Assembly: GCA_021325095.1 (NCBI GenBank)
Contig: JAJPHV010000149.1
Span: forward strand, 1-62,972
Source: Chloroflexota bacterium
Lineage (GTDB): Bacteria; Chloroflexota; Anaerolineae; Aggregatilineales; UBA2796
Direction of reading: 5' to 3'
Length of the DNA: 62,972 nt
The notes beneath the pieces were generated by a model. It worked only from the letters and a program-made list of their open reading frames with translations, did no database searches and was not told the origin of the DNA. This document shows, piece by piece, positions 15,353 to 23,027 of the stretch (position 1 is its first letter; the number at the start of each line of letters is the position of its first letter). A program made the position numbers and the translations under genes.

Positions 15353-16396
15353 ATGAACGTTCGTTCCCTGCTCAACCTGGCCTCTGACCGCCTGCGGACA
15401 CTGCCGCTGGTCGTGCTGTACATCACCGATGGCTGTAACAGCCGGTGCATCACCTGTGACATCTGGAAGCTGCCGCGCCGCAACATGGACATGGCGCTGG
15501 TCGAACGGCTGGCGGCGGAGTTTCCCAGGCTTGGCGTGCGCAGTGTGCTGTTGAGCGGCGGCGAGGCCATGCAGCACCCCGAATGGCCGCGCATCGGGCA
15601 GCTTTTCCATGCTGCCGGGATCAAGGTGTTGCTCCTGACGAACGGACTGCTGCTTAAAAAGCAGGCGCAGCAGGTCATTGACTCCATTGATCAGGTCACG
15701 GTCAGCCTGGATGGTGCGGCGCCGGAAACGTACCGCGCCATTCGGGGCGTGGATGGCTTATCCATTATCCTCGAAGGGATAAGGGCGATCACGCAGGCTG
15801 GAATCCCGGTCACGACGCGCACCACCGTCCAGCGCGGCAACTTCCGCGAGCTGCCGCAGATCGTGGACGTGGCGAAGGAGGCAGGCGCGGGCAAGGTCAG
15901 CTTCCTGGCGGTGGACGTGAGCAACAGGGTCGCCTTCGGCCCGCGTTTCGATGGCGCAGTCCAACCGCTGACTCCGATCCACGCGCCGCCCAGCCCGGCC
16001 CTGTCCCAGGATGACTTGCCGGAATTTGCGAGAGTGCTGGATCGTCTCGAAGAAAGCCACGCCGAGGACTTCCAGGCCGGCCTGATCGCGGAAAGTCCGG
16101 AAAAGCTCCGTAAGCTGTACCGCTACTTTGCCGCGATTCACGGTCTGGAGCCTTTTGAAGCGCCGCGCTGCAATGCGCCGCACCTCTCCACCGTGATCGA
16201 GGTCGATGGCACGCTGCGCCCCTGCTACTTTCTGCCGTCGATGGGCAGGATCGACGGGCAGCCGCTTGCTCATGCTATCAACGCGGATCGGGCGCTGGAA
16301 CTGCGCAGGGCCTATCGCAGCGGCGAACGCGCCGAGTGCGAACGCTGTGTCTGCCCGCTGTATCGCGGCCCGCGCGCGCTGTTAGGCGATCTGTAG
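15353..16396 (+). CDS. Radical SAM protein with C-terminal SPASM-like cysteines
   Basis: A 347-residue radical SAM enzyme. The [4Fe-4S]/SAM motif is C28xxxC32xxC35 (TDGCNSRCITCDIWKL). The SAM-binding LLSGGEAMQHPEW and TNGLLL segments and the SLDGAAPETYRAIRG strand are of the MoaA/PqqE/SkfB group. C-terminal cysteines at about 273, 291, 329, 332 and 334 could hold an auxiliary cluster, as in SPASM/Twitch enzymes. Substrate is unknown; peptide-modifying and cofactor-building roles are both possible. The ATG at 15353 is preferred over a GTG at 15332 that lies inside repeat copy B. A methyltransferase follows 9 bp after the stop. Confidence 0.88.
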   Translation: MNVRSLLNLASDRLRTLPLVVLYITDGCNSRCITCDIWKLPRRNMDMALVERLAAEFPRLGVRSVLLSGGEAMQHPEWPRIGQLFHAAGIKVLLLTNGLLLKKQAQQVIDSIDQVTVSLDGAAPETYRAIRGVDGLSIILEGIRAITQAGIPVTTRTTVQRGNFRELPQIVDVAKEAGAGKVSFLAVDVSNRVAFGPRFDGAVQPLTPIHAPPSPALSQDDLPEFARVLDRLEESHAEDFQAGLIAESPEKLRKLYRYFAAIHGLEPFEAPRCNAPHLSTVIEVDGTLRPCYFLPSMGRIDGQPLAHAINADRALELRRAYRSGERAECERCVCPLYRGPRALLGDL

Positions 16397-16405
16397 CTCA
16401 CACTC

Positions 16406-17218
16406 ATGAGTGGTAAGTCGGTCAGTCCCTCCGGTGCCGCGTTCGATCACGTTGCGCCAGCCTACGACGCCGAAGCCACATATCTTGAGATCAGTCGCTG
16501 GATTCGAGCGCTGGTCTGGGAGCGCCTGGCGGAACTGTTCAGTGCAGGCGATCACGTCCTGGAAATCGGCTGTGGCACAGGCGAGGATGCGATCTGGCTG
16601 GCCCGGCGCGGCGTGTCCCTAACGGCGTCTGACGCCAGCGCCGCCATGCTGGACGAAGCGCGCCGCAAAGCGGAACAGGCGGGCGTCAGCGATCTGATCG
16701 CCTTCCGCCAGCTTGATCTCGCCACCGTTGAGACGTGGAATTTGCCCGCCGCTACCTTCGACGGCGCCATCTCCAACTACGGGCCGCTCAACTGCATCGG
16801 CGATTGGACAGCGCTGGGCAGGACGTTGGCGGGGGCGGTGCGGCCCGGCGGACGACTCGGCCTGGCCGTGATGGGGCCGTTTTGCGCGTGGGAAACGGTC
16901 TGGCACGCGCTTCACGGCGATCTGCGCACGGCCACCCGGCGCTGGCGCGGACGGACAACAGCCAGCATTGGCGGTGTGTCGTTCCCGGTCTACTATCCCA
17001 CCCCGGCCCGTCTTGCCCGCGAATTGGGGCCAGCCTTTCAGCGGCGGCGGCTGTCGGGTCTGGGCGTATGGCTGCCGCCCAGCGATCTCTACGCCGCGTT
17101 GGGTAAACGTTCCCGGCTGGCGCGCGGGCTGCTGCGTCTGGAAAGGTTGACGGCGGCACGCTGGCCCTTTCCATACCTCGGCGATCATTACTGGCTCGAA
17201 ATGCAGCGCGTTCGCTAA
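16406..17218 (+). CDS. Class I SAM-dependent methyltransferase
   Basis: A 270-residue methyltransferase. Motif I is VLEIGCGTGEDAIWLARRG (about 51-69), motif II is around LTASDASAAML, and motif IV is around FDGAISNYGPLNC. The sequence resembles small-molecule methyltransferases of the Methyltransf_25 type; the acceptor is unknown. It begins 9 bp after the radical SAM gene, so the two probably modify the same substrate or act in one pathway. The C-terminal part is Arg-rich with no membrane segment. A Ser/Thr kinase follows with its own likely promoter overlapping the end of this gene. Confidence 0.85.
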   Translation: MSGKSVSPSGAAFDHVAPAYDAEATYLEISRWIRALVWERLAELFSAGDHVLEIGCGTGEDAIWLARRGVSLTASDASAAMLDEARRKAEQAGVSDLIAFRQLDLATVETWNLPAATFDGAISNYGPLNCIGDWTALGRTLAGAVRPGGRLGLAVMGPFCAWETVWHALHGDLRTATRRWRGRTTASIGGVSFPVYYPTPARLARELGPAFQRRRLSGLGVWLPPSDLYAALGKRSRLARGLLRLERLTAARWPFPYLGDHYWLEMQRVR

Positions 17219-17239
17219 CATTTCGTTTTCCCCTATAAT
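17211..17239 (+). promoter_or_regulatory. Putative promoter of the WD40 Ser/Thr kinase gene
   Basis: TTCGCT (17211-17216) and a perfect TATAAT (17234-17239) are 17 bp apart. The ATG is at 17280 and GGAG lies 6-7 bases before it. Confidence 0.45.
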
Positions 17240-17279
17240 CAAAACCGTATATATCCAGTGACGCGCACCGGAGTCCTCT

Positions 17280-19622
17280 ATGTCGAGCCTGATTGGGCAA
17301 CGCCTGGGGCAGTACGAGATCATCGCACTGCTCGGCAAGGGCGGGATGGCAACTGTCTACCGGGCCACACAAACATCGATGGGCCGCGATGTCGCCATCA
17401 AGGTCATCAAGCCCGACCTGGTGGAGGTCGGCGATTTCGTGACCCGCTTTGAGCGCGAAGCGCGCACAGTTGCCCAGTTGAGCCACCCGTACATCCTCAA
17501 GGTGTTCGATTACGGGCACGAGGGCGAGCTGGTCTACTTGGTCATGGAACTGCTGAAAGGCGGTAGCCTGGCCGACCAGATTCGGCGCGGCGCATTTACG
17601 CCAGCTGAAACGCTCCGGGCGCTCGACCAGATCGGCTCGGCACTGGACTATGCCCACGAACTGGGCATCATCCACCGCGATCTGAAACCGCAGAACGTCC
17701 TGCTCGACGGCAAGGGTAACGCTCACCTGACCGACTTCGGTATCGCCAAGATTCTGAGCGCCACCGTCGCGCTGACGCAGAGCGGTACAGCGATGGGCAC
17801 GCCCGCCTACATGTCCCCCGAGCAGTGGCAGGGCCAGCCGCTGGACGCGCGCGCCGATATTTATGCGCTTGGCGTCATGCTCTTTGAGATGCTGACCGGG
17901 CGGCTGCCCTTCGACGCCGAAACGCCCTTCAGCATGATGCACATGCACGTCAACCAGCCGCCGCCCTCGGTTCGGGATCGCCGCGCGGATTTGCCGCCCG
18001 CCGTTGAGCGGGTGATCCAGAGAGCGCTGGCGAAAAACCGCGAGGATCGGTTTGCATCGGCGGGCGAGATGGTCGAAGCCTTGAGGGCGGCGCTGGCGGG
18101 TCAGCCCGTAGCAGCCCAGGCGGGAATGAGCAGCGCGGCAGCCAGCATACCTGCGTCAAAGCGACAGCCCACAGCGCAGGCCGCCACGATTGTTGAATCG
18201 CTGCCGTCGGAGACGCTTGCTCCGCGCAGAAGCAATCGTGTGCTGCTGTACGGTCTGGGCGCGTTGGTTGCCGCCGTGATCGTGATTGGCGGCGGGCTGG
18301 CTGTCCTATCGGGGAGGGCCACGCCCACCACGATAGTCAGCCTGCCTCTGACGACCAATACAGCAGAGCTAACCGATGCGGCTGCTCCCACGACCCCCGT
18401 CCCGATCAGCACCATTGCCGCAACAGGTACGCTCGTTGCTGCCGTCCAGACGACGACTGTACCCACGCAGACGCCGCTTCCCACCCGTACCGTCGCGCCG
18501 ACAGCTACCAGCACACACACTGCGACCACAAGGCCGACCAATACGCCAGTGCCGTCCACGCAAACACCGCTTCCGACCAGCACCCCTCTCCCAACCGCAA
18601 CGACTGTACCGCCAACGGAGACGCCCGTTCCAACCGAGTCGCCCGCGCCGACGGCCACACCAGCGCCAACCGAGGCTCATGCCATCGCCCTAGTGCCCGC
18701 CGCGAATGCCATTACTCTTGACAACGCCGACGCTGTCAAATCGCTGCACGTGTTGCAGGGCCACACGGATCGCGTCCTGAGCGTGGCCTACAGCCCCGAC
18801 GGAGACCTGATTGTGTCGGGCGGCGGCGAAGATGATCGGGCAATCCGCATATGGGACGCACAAACGGGCCATCAGGAGCCGGAGTTGCGCGGTCATGACA
18901 GCGGTGTGACCAGCCTCGCCTTCAGCCCGGACGGCTCGCTGCTGGCTTCCGGCAGTTGGGATCACACAGTGCGGCTGTGGGACTGGAAGACGCGCCATCT
19001 GACGCTCGTTTTGGAAGGACACACCGCCGAGGTGCTTGGCGTGGCCTTCAGCCCCGACGGTACATTGATCGCCTCGGCCAGCATGGACGAGACGGTGCGG
19101 TTGTGGGATGCGAAAACAGGCGAAGCGCTGGCAACGCTGCCAGGACACAAGGGCGGCGCGACGGGCGTGGCCTTCAGCCCCGACGGCGCGCTGCTGGCCG
19201 TGAGCGGTGAAGATGTCGTCGTGCGGCTCTGGGACGTGGAAACGCGCCAGCCCCAAGCGTTGCTGCGCGGCCATACCAAAGGCACGACCAGTGTCGCTTT
19301 CAGCCCGGATGGATCACTGCTGGCAACCGGCAGCGTGGACGATACGATCCGGCTGTGGAACGTGAAATCCGGCAGCACGGTGTGCGTCCTCAAGGGTCAT
19401 GATAGCGCGCCCGCCAGCGTCGCCTTTAGTCCAGATGGCTCGCTGCTGGCCTCCGGCGGGTGGGATCACACCGTGCGGTTGTGGGATGTGAAAACCGGTG
19501 AGGAACTGAACGATCTGGAGGGCCACGCCGAGGAAGTGTACAGCGTCGCCTTTAGCCCGGATGGATCGCAGCTTGTGTCAGGCAGCGTGGACAAAACCAT
19601 CCGCGTGTGGGGTATTCCGTAA
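17280..19622 (+). CDS. Transmembrane Ser/Thr protein kinase with seven-bladed WD40 propeller
   Basis: A 780-residue PknB-type kinase. The P-loop is GKGGMATVY (19-27), the catalytic Lys is K41, the HRDLKPQN loop has Asp134, DFG is 152-154, and the activation segment ends GTPAYMSPEQ. A membrane helix spans about 312-334, followed by a Thr/Pro-rich stalk (about 345-465). Seven WD40 repeats follow (about 490-780), each carrying VAFSPDGSLLASGS-like and VRLWDVKTG-like strands. The kinase is cytoplasmic and the propeller should be outside, as a sensor or docking platform. All catalytic residues are intact. It has its own putative promoter, and tRNA-Phe lies downstream. Confidence 0.95.
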   Translation: MSSLIGQRLGQYEIIALLGKGGMATVYRATQTSMGRDVAIKVIKPDLVEVGDFVTRFEREARTVAQLSHPYILKVFDYGHEGELVYLVMELLKGGSLADQIRRGAFTPAETLRALDQIGSALDYAHELGIIHRDLKPQNVLLDGKGNAHLTDFGIAKILSATVALTQSGTAMGTPAYMSPEQWQGQPLDARADIYALGVMLFEMLTGRLPFDAETPFSMMHMHVNQPPPSVRDRRADLPPAVERVIQRALAKNREDRFASAGEMVEALRAALAGQPVAAQAGMSSAAASIPASKRQPTAQAATIVESLPSETLAPRRSNRVLLYGLGALVAAVIVIGGGLAVLSGRATPTTIVSLPLTTNTAELTDAAAPTTPVPISTIAATGTLVAAVQTTTVPTQTPLPTRTVAPTATSTHTATTRPTNTPVPSTQTPLPTSTPLPTATTVPPTETPVPTESPAPTATPAPTEAHAIALVPAANAITLDNADAVKSLHVLQGHTDRVLSVAYSPDGDLIVSGGGEDDRAIRIWDAQTGHQEPELRGHDSGVTSLAFSPDGSLLASGSWDHTVRLWDWKTRHLTLVLEGHTAEVLGVAFSPDGTLIASASMDETVRLWDAKTGEALATLPGHKGGATGVAFSPDGALLAVSGEDVVVRLWDVETRQPQALLRGHTKGTTSVAFSPDGSLLATGSVDDTIRLWNVKSGSTVCVLKGHDSAPASVAFSPDGSLLASGGWDHTVRLWDVKTGEELNDLEGHAEEVYSVAFSPDGSQLVSGSVDKTIRVWGIP

Positions 19623-19638
19623 ACGTCAGGAATGCACC

Positions 19639-19668
19639 TTGACATCTGCCCGAAAAACGAGATAATAC
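19639..19668 (+). promoter_or_regulatory. Promoter of tRNA-Phe
   Basis: A perfect -35 TTGACA (19639-19644) is followed at 16 bp by GATAAT or at 18 bp by TAATAC. The tRNA begins about 30 bases downstream. Confidence 0.65.
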
Positions 19669-19697
19669 ACTGCACAGCGGCGTAGCCCGCTGCGGAT

Positions 19698-19770
19698 GCC
19701 GAGGTAGCTCAGTTGGTAGAGCACTGCACTGAAAATGCAGGTGTCGCCAGTTCAAGTCTGGCCCTCGGCA
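19698..19770 (+). tRNA. tRNA-Phe (GAA)
   Basis: A 73-base cloverleaf. The acceptor stem GCCGAGG/CCTCGGC, D-arm GCTC/GAGC, anticodon stem CTGCA/TGCAG and T-arm GCCAG-TTCAAGT-CTGGC are all perfectly paired. The anticodon loop CTGAAAA has GAA at 19731-19733. The CCA end is not encoded, so it must be added after transcription. A promoter precedes it and a hairpin terminator follows. Confidence 0.97.
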
Positions 19771-19780
19771 CAGCTTGCCA

Positions 19781-19806
19781 GGCCGTCCCAGGTGGGATGG
19801 CTTTTT
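19781..19806 (+). terminator. Rho-independent terminator after tRNA-Phe
   Basis: GGCCGTCCCA and TGGGATGGCT pair through nine to ten positions, including one G-T wobble, with a two-base GG spacer that would open to a small loop. TTTTT follows directly. Confidence 0.65.
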
Positions 19807-19825
19807 GATTCGCGGTCTCATAGCG

Positions 19826-20494
19826 CTATTTCAGCCGCGCCGCCAGCCATTGTTTTAAGGTCTGCAAGCCGCCGACACTGACCTTGTGTGTGACATTATC
19901 TTCGGCATAGGTCAGGTCTGCGCCCGCCGCAGCCAGTCGATCCCGATCCGCGCGTGCCTGCTCGATGGGGATGCGCTCGTCGCGCGTGCCGTGCAGCATC
20001 AGGATGGGCACACCCCGCAGGGCGGACACTCTCTCGTAGAAGGGACGCGGGATGAAGCCGGCCAGCGCCGCAATGCCGTTCACCGGGCGGGACATAGCGA
20101 AGGCGTAGGCCAGCGCCGCGCCCTGGCTGAAGCCCAGCAGCACCAGCCTTGCGCGATCCGCTGGATACACGCCAGCCAGACCTTCGACAAAATGCGTGAA
20201 GGCGGCCAGCCCTTTCCGGTACGACTCAGGATCGGTGTAATCGGTGGAACTATTCCAGGTATAGCCGCCTTCCAGTGGGAACGGCGCACGCGGGCTGATG
20301 ATCAGCCATTCTGGGCCAGCCGAGCGTGCGAAAATCCAGGGCGCATCCTCCGTTCCAGACAGCCCATGCACCATGACCAGGACAGGGTGCGGCCCGCTGC
20401 CCGGCGGGATGAATACGCGGTGCGTCAGGCCCAACGTGTCGAATGCCAGGCCAGACTCGACAAGCTGCACAGTGCGTTCGCCGGAAGCCGTCAT
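19826..20494 (-). CDS. Alpha/beta hydrolase, phospholipase/carboxylesterase type
   Basis: A 222-residue hydrolase of the Abhydrolase_2/carboxylesterase group. The nucleophile Ser123 is in LLGFSQGAALAYA, the acid is Asp172 in LHGTRDERIP, and His203 lies in DNVTHKVS. The MVHGLSGTED motif supplies the oxyanion hole. The GFSQGA elbow is characteristic of acyl-protein thioesterase and phospholipase/carboxylesterase relatives. The gene is translationally coupled to the upstream PPOX gene by a 4-bp ATGA overlap. It converges on tRNA-Phe and ends soon after that gene's terminator. It has no signal peptide. Confidence 0.85.
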   Translation of the reverse strand: MTASGERTVQLVESGLAFDTLGLTHRVFIPPGSGPHPVLVMVHGLSGTEDAPWIFARSAGPEWLIISPRAPFPLEGGYTWNSSTDYTDPESYRKGLAAFTHFVEGLAGVYPADRARLVLLGFSQGAALAYAFAMSRPVNGIAALAGFIPRPFYERVSALRGVPILMLHGTRDERIPIEQARADRDRLAAAGADLTYAEDNVTHKVSVGGLQTLKQWLAARLK

Positions 20495-20880
20495 TCGCCG
20501 TTCACCCTGTCTATGGCAATGCGGTACATGATGCGAATCTGCCCTTGCGGTTTCGAGAAGGCTTTGCCGTCGTACCGCCAGGAGAGCGCATTGATGTGAT
20601 CGTCGGCAGGCTGGCCCTCGACACTATCCACAATGTGGCCGCGCACCTCAAGCCAGTGCCCGGTGTTGGCCGGGTCAACAATCAGGATCGCAACCCTGGT
20701 GTCGCGCTGCATGTTCCGGTACTTCTGGCGTCCTTTGGCTGTGTTGATACGCACGTACTGGCCGTCGTAGTCGAACCAGACCGGCGTAAGCTGCGGCTGG
20801 CCGTCGGGCATGACCGTCGCCAGGCTGCACACGATGGGCTTTCCAAGTAGCTCACGCAGGTTCTCAGGAATATGCACCAT
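20491..20880 (-). CDS. PPOX-class flavin/F420-dependent oxidoreductase (pyridoxamine 5'-phosphate oxidase fold)
   Basis: A 129-residue split-barrel protein. VCSLATVMPDGQPQLTPVWFDYDG is the typical N-terminal strand pattern of the PPOX family, followed by NTAKGRQKYRNMQRDTRVAILIVDPAN and VRGHIVDSVEG. The KGRQKYRN segment and the short length fit the F420-dependent branch (TIGR03618-like), which would imply F420 in this organism; FMN use cannot be excluded. ATG at 20880 is chosen because AAGGAA lies about 8 bases upstream. It is followed by an overlapping carboxylesterase gene, and is divergent from the MaoC gene. Confidence 0.85.
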   Translation of the reverse strand: MVHIPENLRELLGKPIVCSLATVMPDGQPQLTPVWFDYDGQYVRINTAKGRQKYRNMQRDTRVAILIVDPANTGHWLEVRGHIVDSVEGQPADDHINALSWRYDGKAFSKPQGQIRIMYRIAIDRVNGE

Positions 20881-21004
20881 TCGGGAATTCCTTCGATAAA
20901 CACGGAAGCGCCCAGAGTATAGTTCAGCGGTGAACAATCGCCAACAACTCGCACGGGAAGTACAATAGCGACTGGCCCTTTTGTCTGCCTTCGGAGTCTT
21001 GCCT

Positions 21005-21415
21005 GTGCTTCAGATCGGCTCCAAAGCTACCCGTACCAGAACCATCAGCGCCGAAGACGTAGAAACCTTTGCCCGGATCAGCGGCGACAGTAATCCCATT
21101 CATCTTGACGACGACTATGCGGCGACCACGCCCTTTGGCAGGCGCATTGCGCACGGCATGTTGACCGCCAGCCTGATCTCGGCGCTGCTCGCCAACGATC
21201 TGCCGGGGCCGGGCACGGTCTATCTGAGCCAGACGCTGACCTTCAAAGCGCCGGTGTTCCTGGGCGAAACGATCACCGCCACCGCCGAGGTCACGACCTA
21301 CCGCGAGAGTCGCCGCATCGCCACGCTCAGGACAACCTGCCACAACCAGGACGGCAAACTTGTCCTGGAAGGCGAAGCGGTTGTGATCGTGCCCGAAGAA
21401 ACCTCGGTGTCCTGA
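21005..21415 (+). CDS. MaoC-like (R)-specific enoyl-CoA hydratase
   Basis: A 136-residue hot-dog-fold hydratase. The hydratase-2 motif is ISGDSNPIHLDDDYA with the Asp28/His33 catalytic dyad, followed by GRRIAHGMLTASLIS; both are hallmarks of PhaJ/MaoC proteins. It should hydrate trans-2-enoyl-CoA to (R)-3-hydroxyacyl-CoA, in beta-oxidation, polyhydroxyalkanoate supply or a 3-hydroxy acid route. GTG at 21005 is taken as start because GGAG (20993-20996) lies 8 bases upstream. A TTG at 20981 would add eight residues. No phaC is in the window. A cupin gene follows at 31 bp. Confidence 0.88.
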   Translation: MLQIGSKATRTRTISAEDVETFARISGDSNPIHLDDDYAATTPFGRRIAHGMLTASLISALLANDLPGPGTVYLSQTLTFKAPVFLGETITATAEVTTYRESRRIATLRTTCHNQDGKLVLEGEAVVIVPEETSVS

Positions 21416-21446
21416 CACATTGAATGAATCCAAATAAGGGGGCTTT

Positions 21447-21935
21447 ATGAGCGAATCTTTGCCGACAGCGGCCAGTGTTCCGCCCGTGCTTCGAGTGTCG
21501 TCGGGGAAGGATCGGTTCGGCGAGCACCGGGGACTGGGCATCAGCCACATCGATTTCAAAATGGCTTCGCAGGACAACAGCGCCATTTTCATTCTCGAAA
21601 ATACATTTCACGCGAAGGGCGGCCCGGCGCGCCACCTGCACTATGATCAGGACGAATGGTTCTACGCCGTTGAAGGCGAGTTCGTCATCGAGGTGGGCCA
21701 GGACAGGTTTACGCTGAGGCCGGGTGATTCCCTGCTTGCGCCGCGCAAGGTTCCCCACGTCTGGGCCTATGTCGGTGAGGCAGTTGGCCGAATGCTGATC
21801 GTCTTTACGCCTGCGGGCAGGATGGAAGCGTTCTTCCGGGAGGTGACAAAAGCCAACGCCATGCCGCCGCAGGACCCGGCGTTGTGGCGCGCGCATGGCA
21901 TGGAGTTGGTCGGCCCGCCCCTGCACGTGGGCTGA
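21447..21935 (+). CDS. Cupin-domain protein
   Basis: A 162-residue single-domain cupin. Motif 1 is GGPARHLHYDQDEWFYAVEGEFVIEVG, with the metal ligands HLH and the following acidic residues. Motif 2 is LRPGDSLLAPRKVPHVWAYVG with the second His. This fits a metal-binding beta-barrel of the quercetinase or mannose-isomerase-like sensor kind, but no enzymatic activity can be assigned. AAGGGGGC lies before the ATG. It lies between the MaoC gene and the promoter of a Ser/Thr kinase gene. Confidence 0.83.
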   Translation: MSESLPTAASVPPVLRVSSGKDRFGEHRGLGISHIDFKMASQDNSAIFILENTFHAKGGPARHLHYDQDEWFYAVEGEFVIEVGQDRFTLRPGDSLLAPRKVPHVWAYVGEAVGRMLIVFTPAGRMEAFFREVTKANAMPPQDPALWRAHGMELVGPPLHVG

Positions 21936-21979
21936 AATAATTGCCTACCCTGACCGCGTTGAGGGCCGCGAATGCTGCA

Positions 21980-22007
21980 TTGCATCCTACCTATGCCGGG
22001 ATATAAT
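21980..22007 (+). promoter_or_regulatory. Putative promoter of the Ser/Thr kinase-glnA operon
   Basis: TTGCAT (21980-21985) and a perfect TATAAT (22002-22007) are 16 bp apart. Transcription would begin near 22014, which favours the kinase start at 22041 over upstream in-frame codons. Confidence 0.5.
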
Positions 22008-22040
22008 GCACATAGGGGAGCAAAAGACAAAGTATTGGCG

Positions 22041-23027
22041 ATGTTACAACTTCAAGTTGGCGACCAGTTTGACCACTTCCAGATTCGCGGCCTGCTGGCG
22101 CAGGGCGGGATGGGAACCATCTACCGTGCTCACGACCTGTTGAGTGGGCGCGAGGTGGTCTTGAAAGTCCCCGACCAGATGATGATCGGCGACCCGGCCC
22201 AGTACGAACGCTTCCAGCGCGAATTGGAAGTGATGAACACCCTTCACCACCCGGCCATTCAGAAGGGCTTAGGCTCCGGGCAGTTCAACCGGACACCGTA
22301 CCTGGTGACGGAACTGGTCGAAGGCCAATCGATGCGCAAGCTGATCGAAACCAGAGCGCCCTTGCCCCCCGCCGAAGCGATCAGCCTGATTAAGAAGATC
22401 GCGGAGGGCATGGCCTACTGCCACGAACACGACGTGATACACCGCGATCTCAAGCCGGAGAATATCTTGATCACGGCAGAGGGCCAGCCCGTCATCCTGG
22501 ATTTTGGGCTGGCGCTGACCAAATCGTCCCGGCGTGTCACTTACGCCAACCTATCCAGCACTGCCGGGACGCCGGACTACATGGCCCCTGAGCAGATCGA
22601 AGGGCGGCGCGGCGATGCGCGTACCGACCTGTACGCTATCGGCACAATGCTGTACGAGTTACTTTCCGGCAAAACGCCCTTCGGGGGCGATAACAATCTG
22701 GCGGTCATGGCGCAGCACTTGCAGGGTGCAATTCCGCGCCTTGACCGCGAGCAGCCGGGCATTTCACCACAACTGGCTGCCGTCGTGGCCCGCTGCTTGC
22801 AACGTGACCCGGATGATCGCTTCCCAGACTTGCGCGCCTTTATGGACGCATTGGATCACCTGGATCAGGTCGATACGTCCATCTTGGAGAAGGGGACGGG
22901 CCAGGCTACCGCGCTCCCATTCTGGCGCTCGCCGACAGTGATGGCGGTGGGCGTGGCGATTCTGCTCATGCTGGCGATTGTCGTCTTCGCCTTTGCCGCT
23001 CAGGCCATGCGAGGTGTGACCCCGTGA
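22041..23027 (+). CDS. Ser/Thr protein kinase with C-terminal membrane anchor, overlapping glnA
   Basis: A 328-residue PknB-type kinase. The glycine loop is LLAQGGMGTIYRAHD, catalytic Lys42 is in VVLKVPD, and the catalytic loop is VIHRDLKPENILI. The magnesium loop is ILDFGLALTKSS and the activation segment ends GTPDYMAPEQIEG. A single hydrophobic helix (about 299-325, ILLMLAIVVFAFAA) ends the protein with only a few residues outside, so there is no extracellular sensor. The stop codon overlaps the GTG of glnA (GTGA). This is unusual gene context, because kinase and glutamine synthetase would be translated in fixed ratio. The start at 22041 lies downstream of the promoter. Confidence 0.92.
   Translation: MLQLQVGDQFDHFQIRGLLAQGGMGTIYRAHDLLSGREVVLKVPDQMMIGDPAQYERFQRELEVMNTLHHPAIQKGLGSGQFNRTPYLVTELVEGQSMRKLIETRAPLPPAEAISLIKKIAEGMAYCHEHDVIHRDLKPENILITAEGQPVILDFGLALTKSSRRVTYANLSSTAGTPDYMAPEQIEGRRGDARTDLYAIGTMLYELLSGKTPFGGDNNLAVMAQHLQGAIPRLDREQPGISPQLAAVVARCLQRDPDDRFPDLRAFMDALDHLDQVDTSILEKGTGQATALPFWRSPTVMAVGVAILLMLAIVVFAFAAQAMRGVTP

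Noticed and set aside
18755..19622. The WD40 repeats as a DNA tandem repeat or CRISPR-like array
   Set aside because: The periodicity (about 125 bp) is that of protein blades in frame, with divergent DNA and no repeat-spacer structure.
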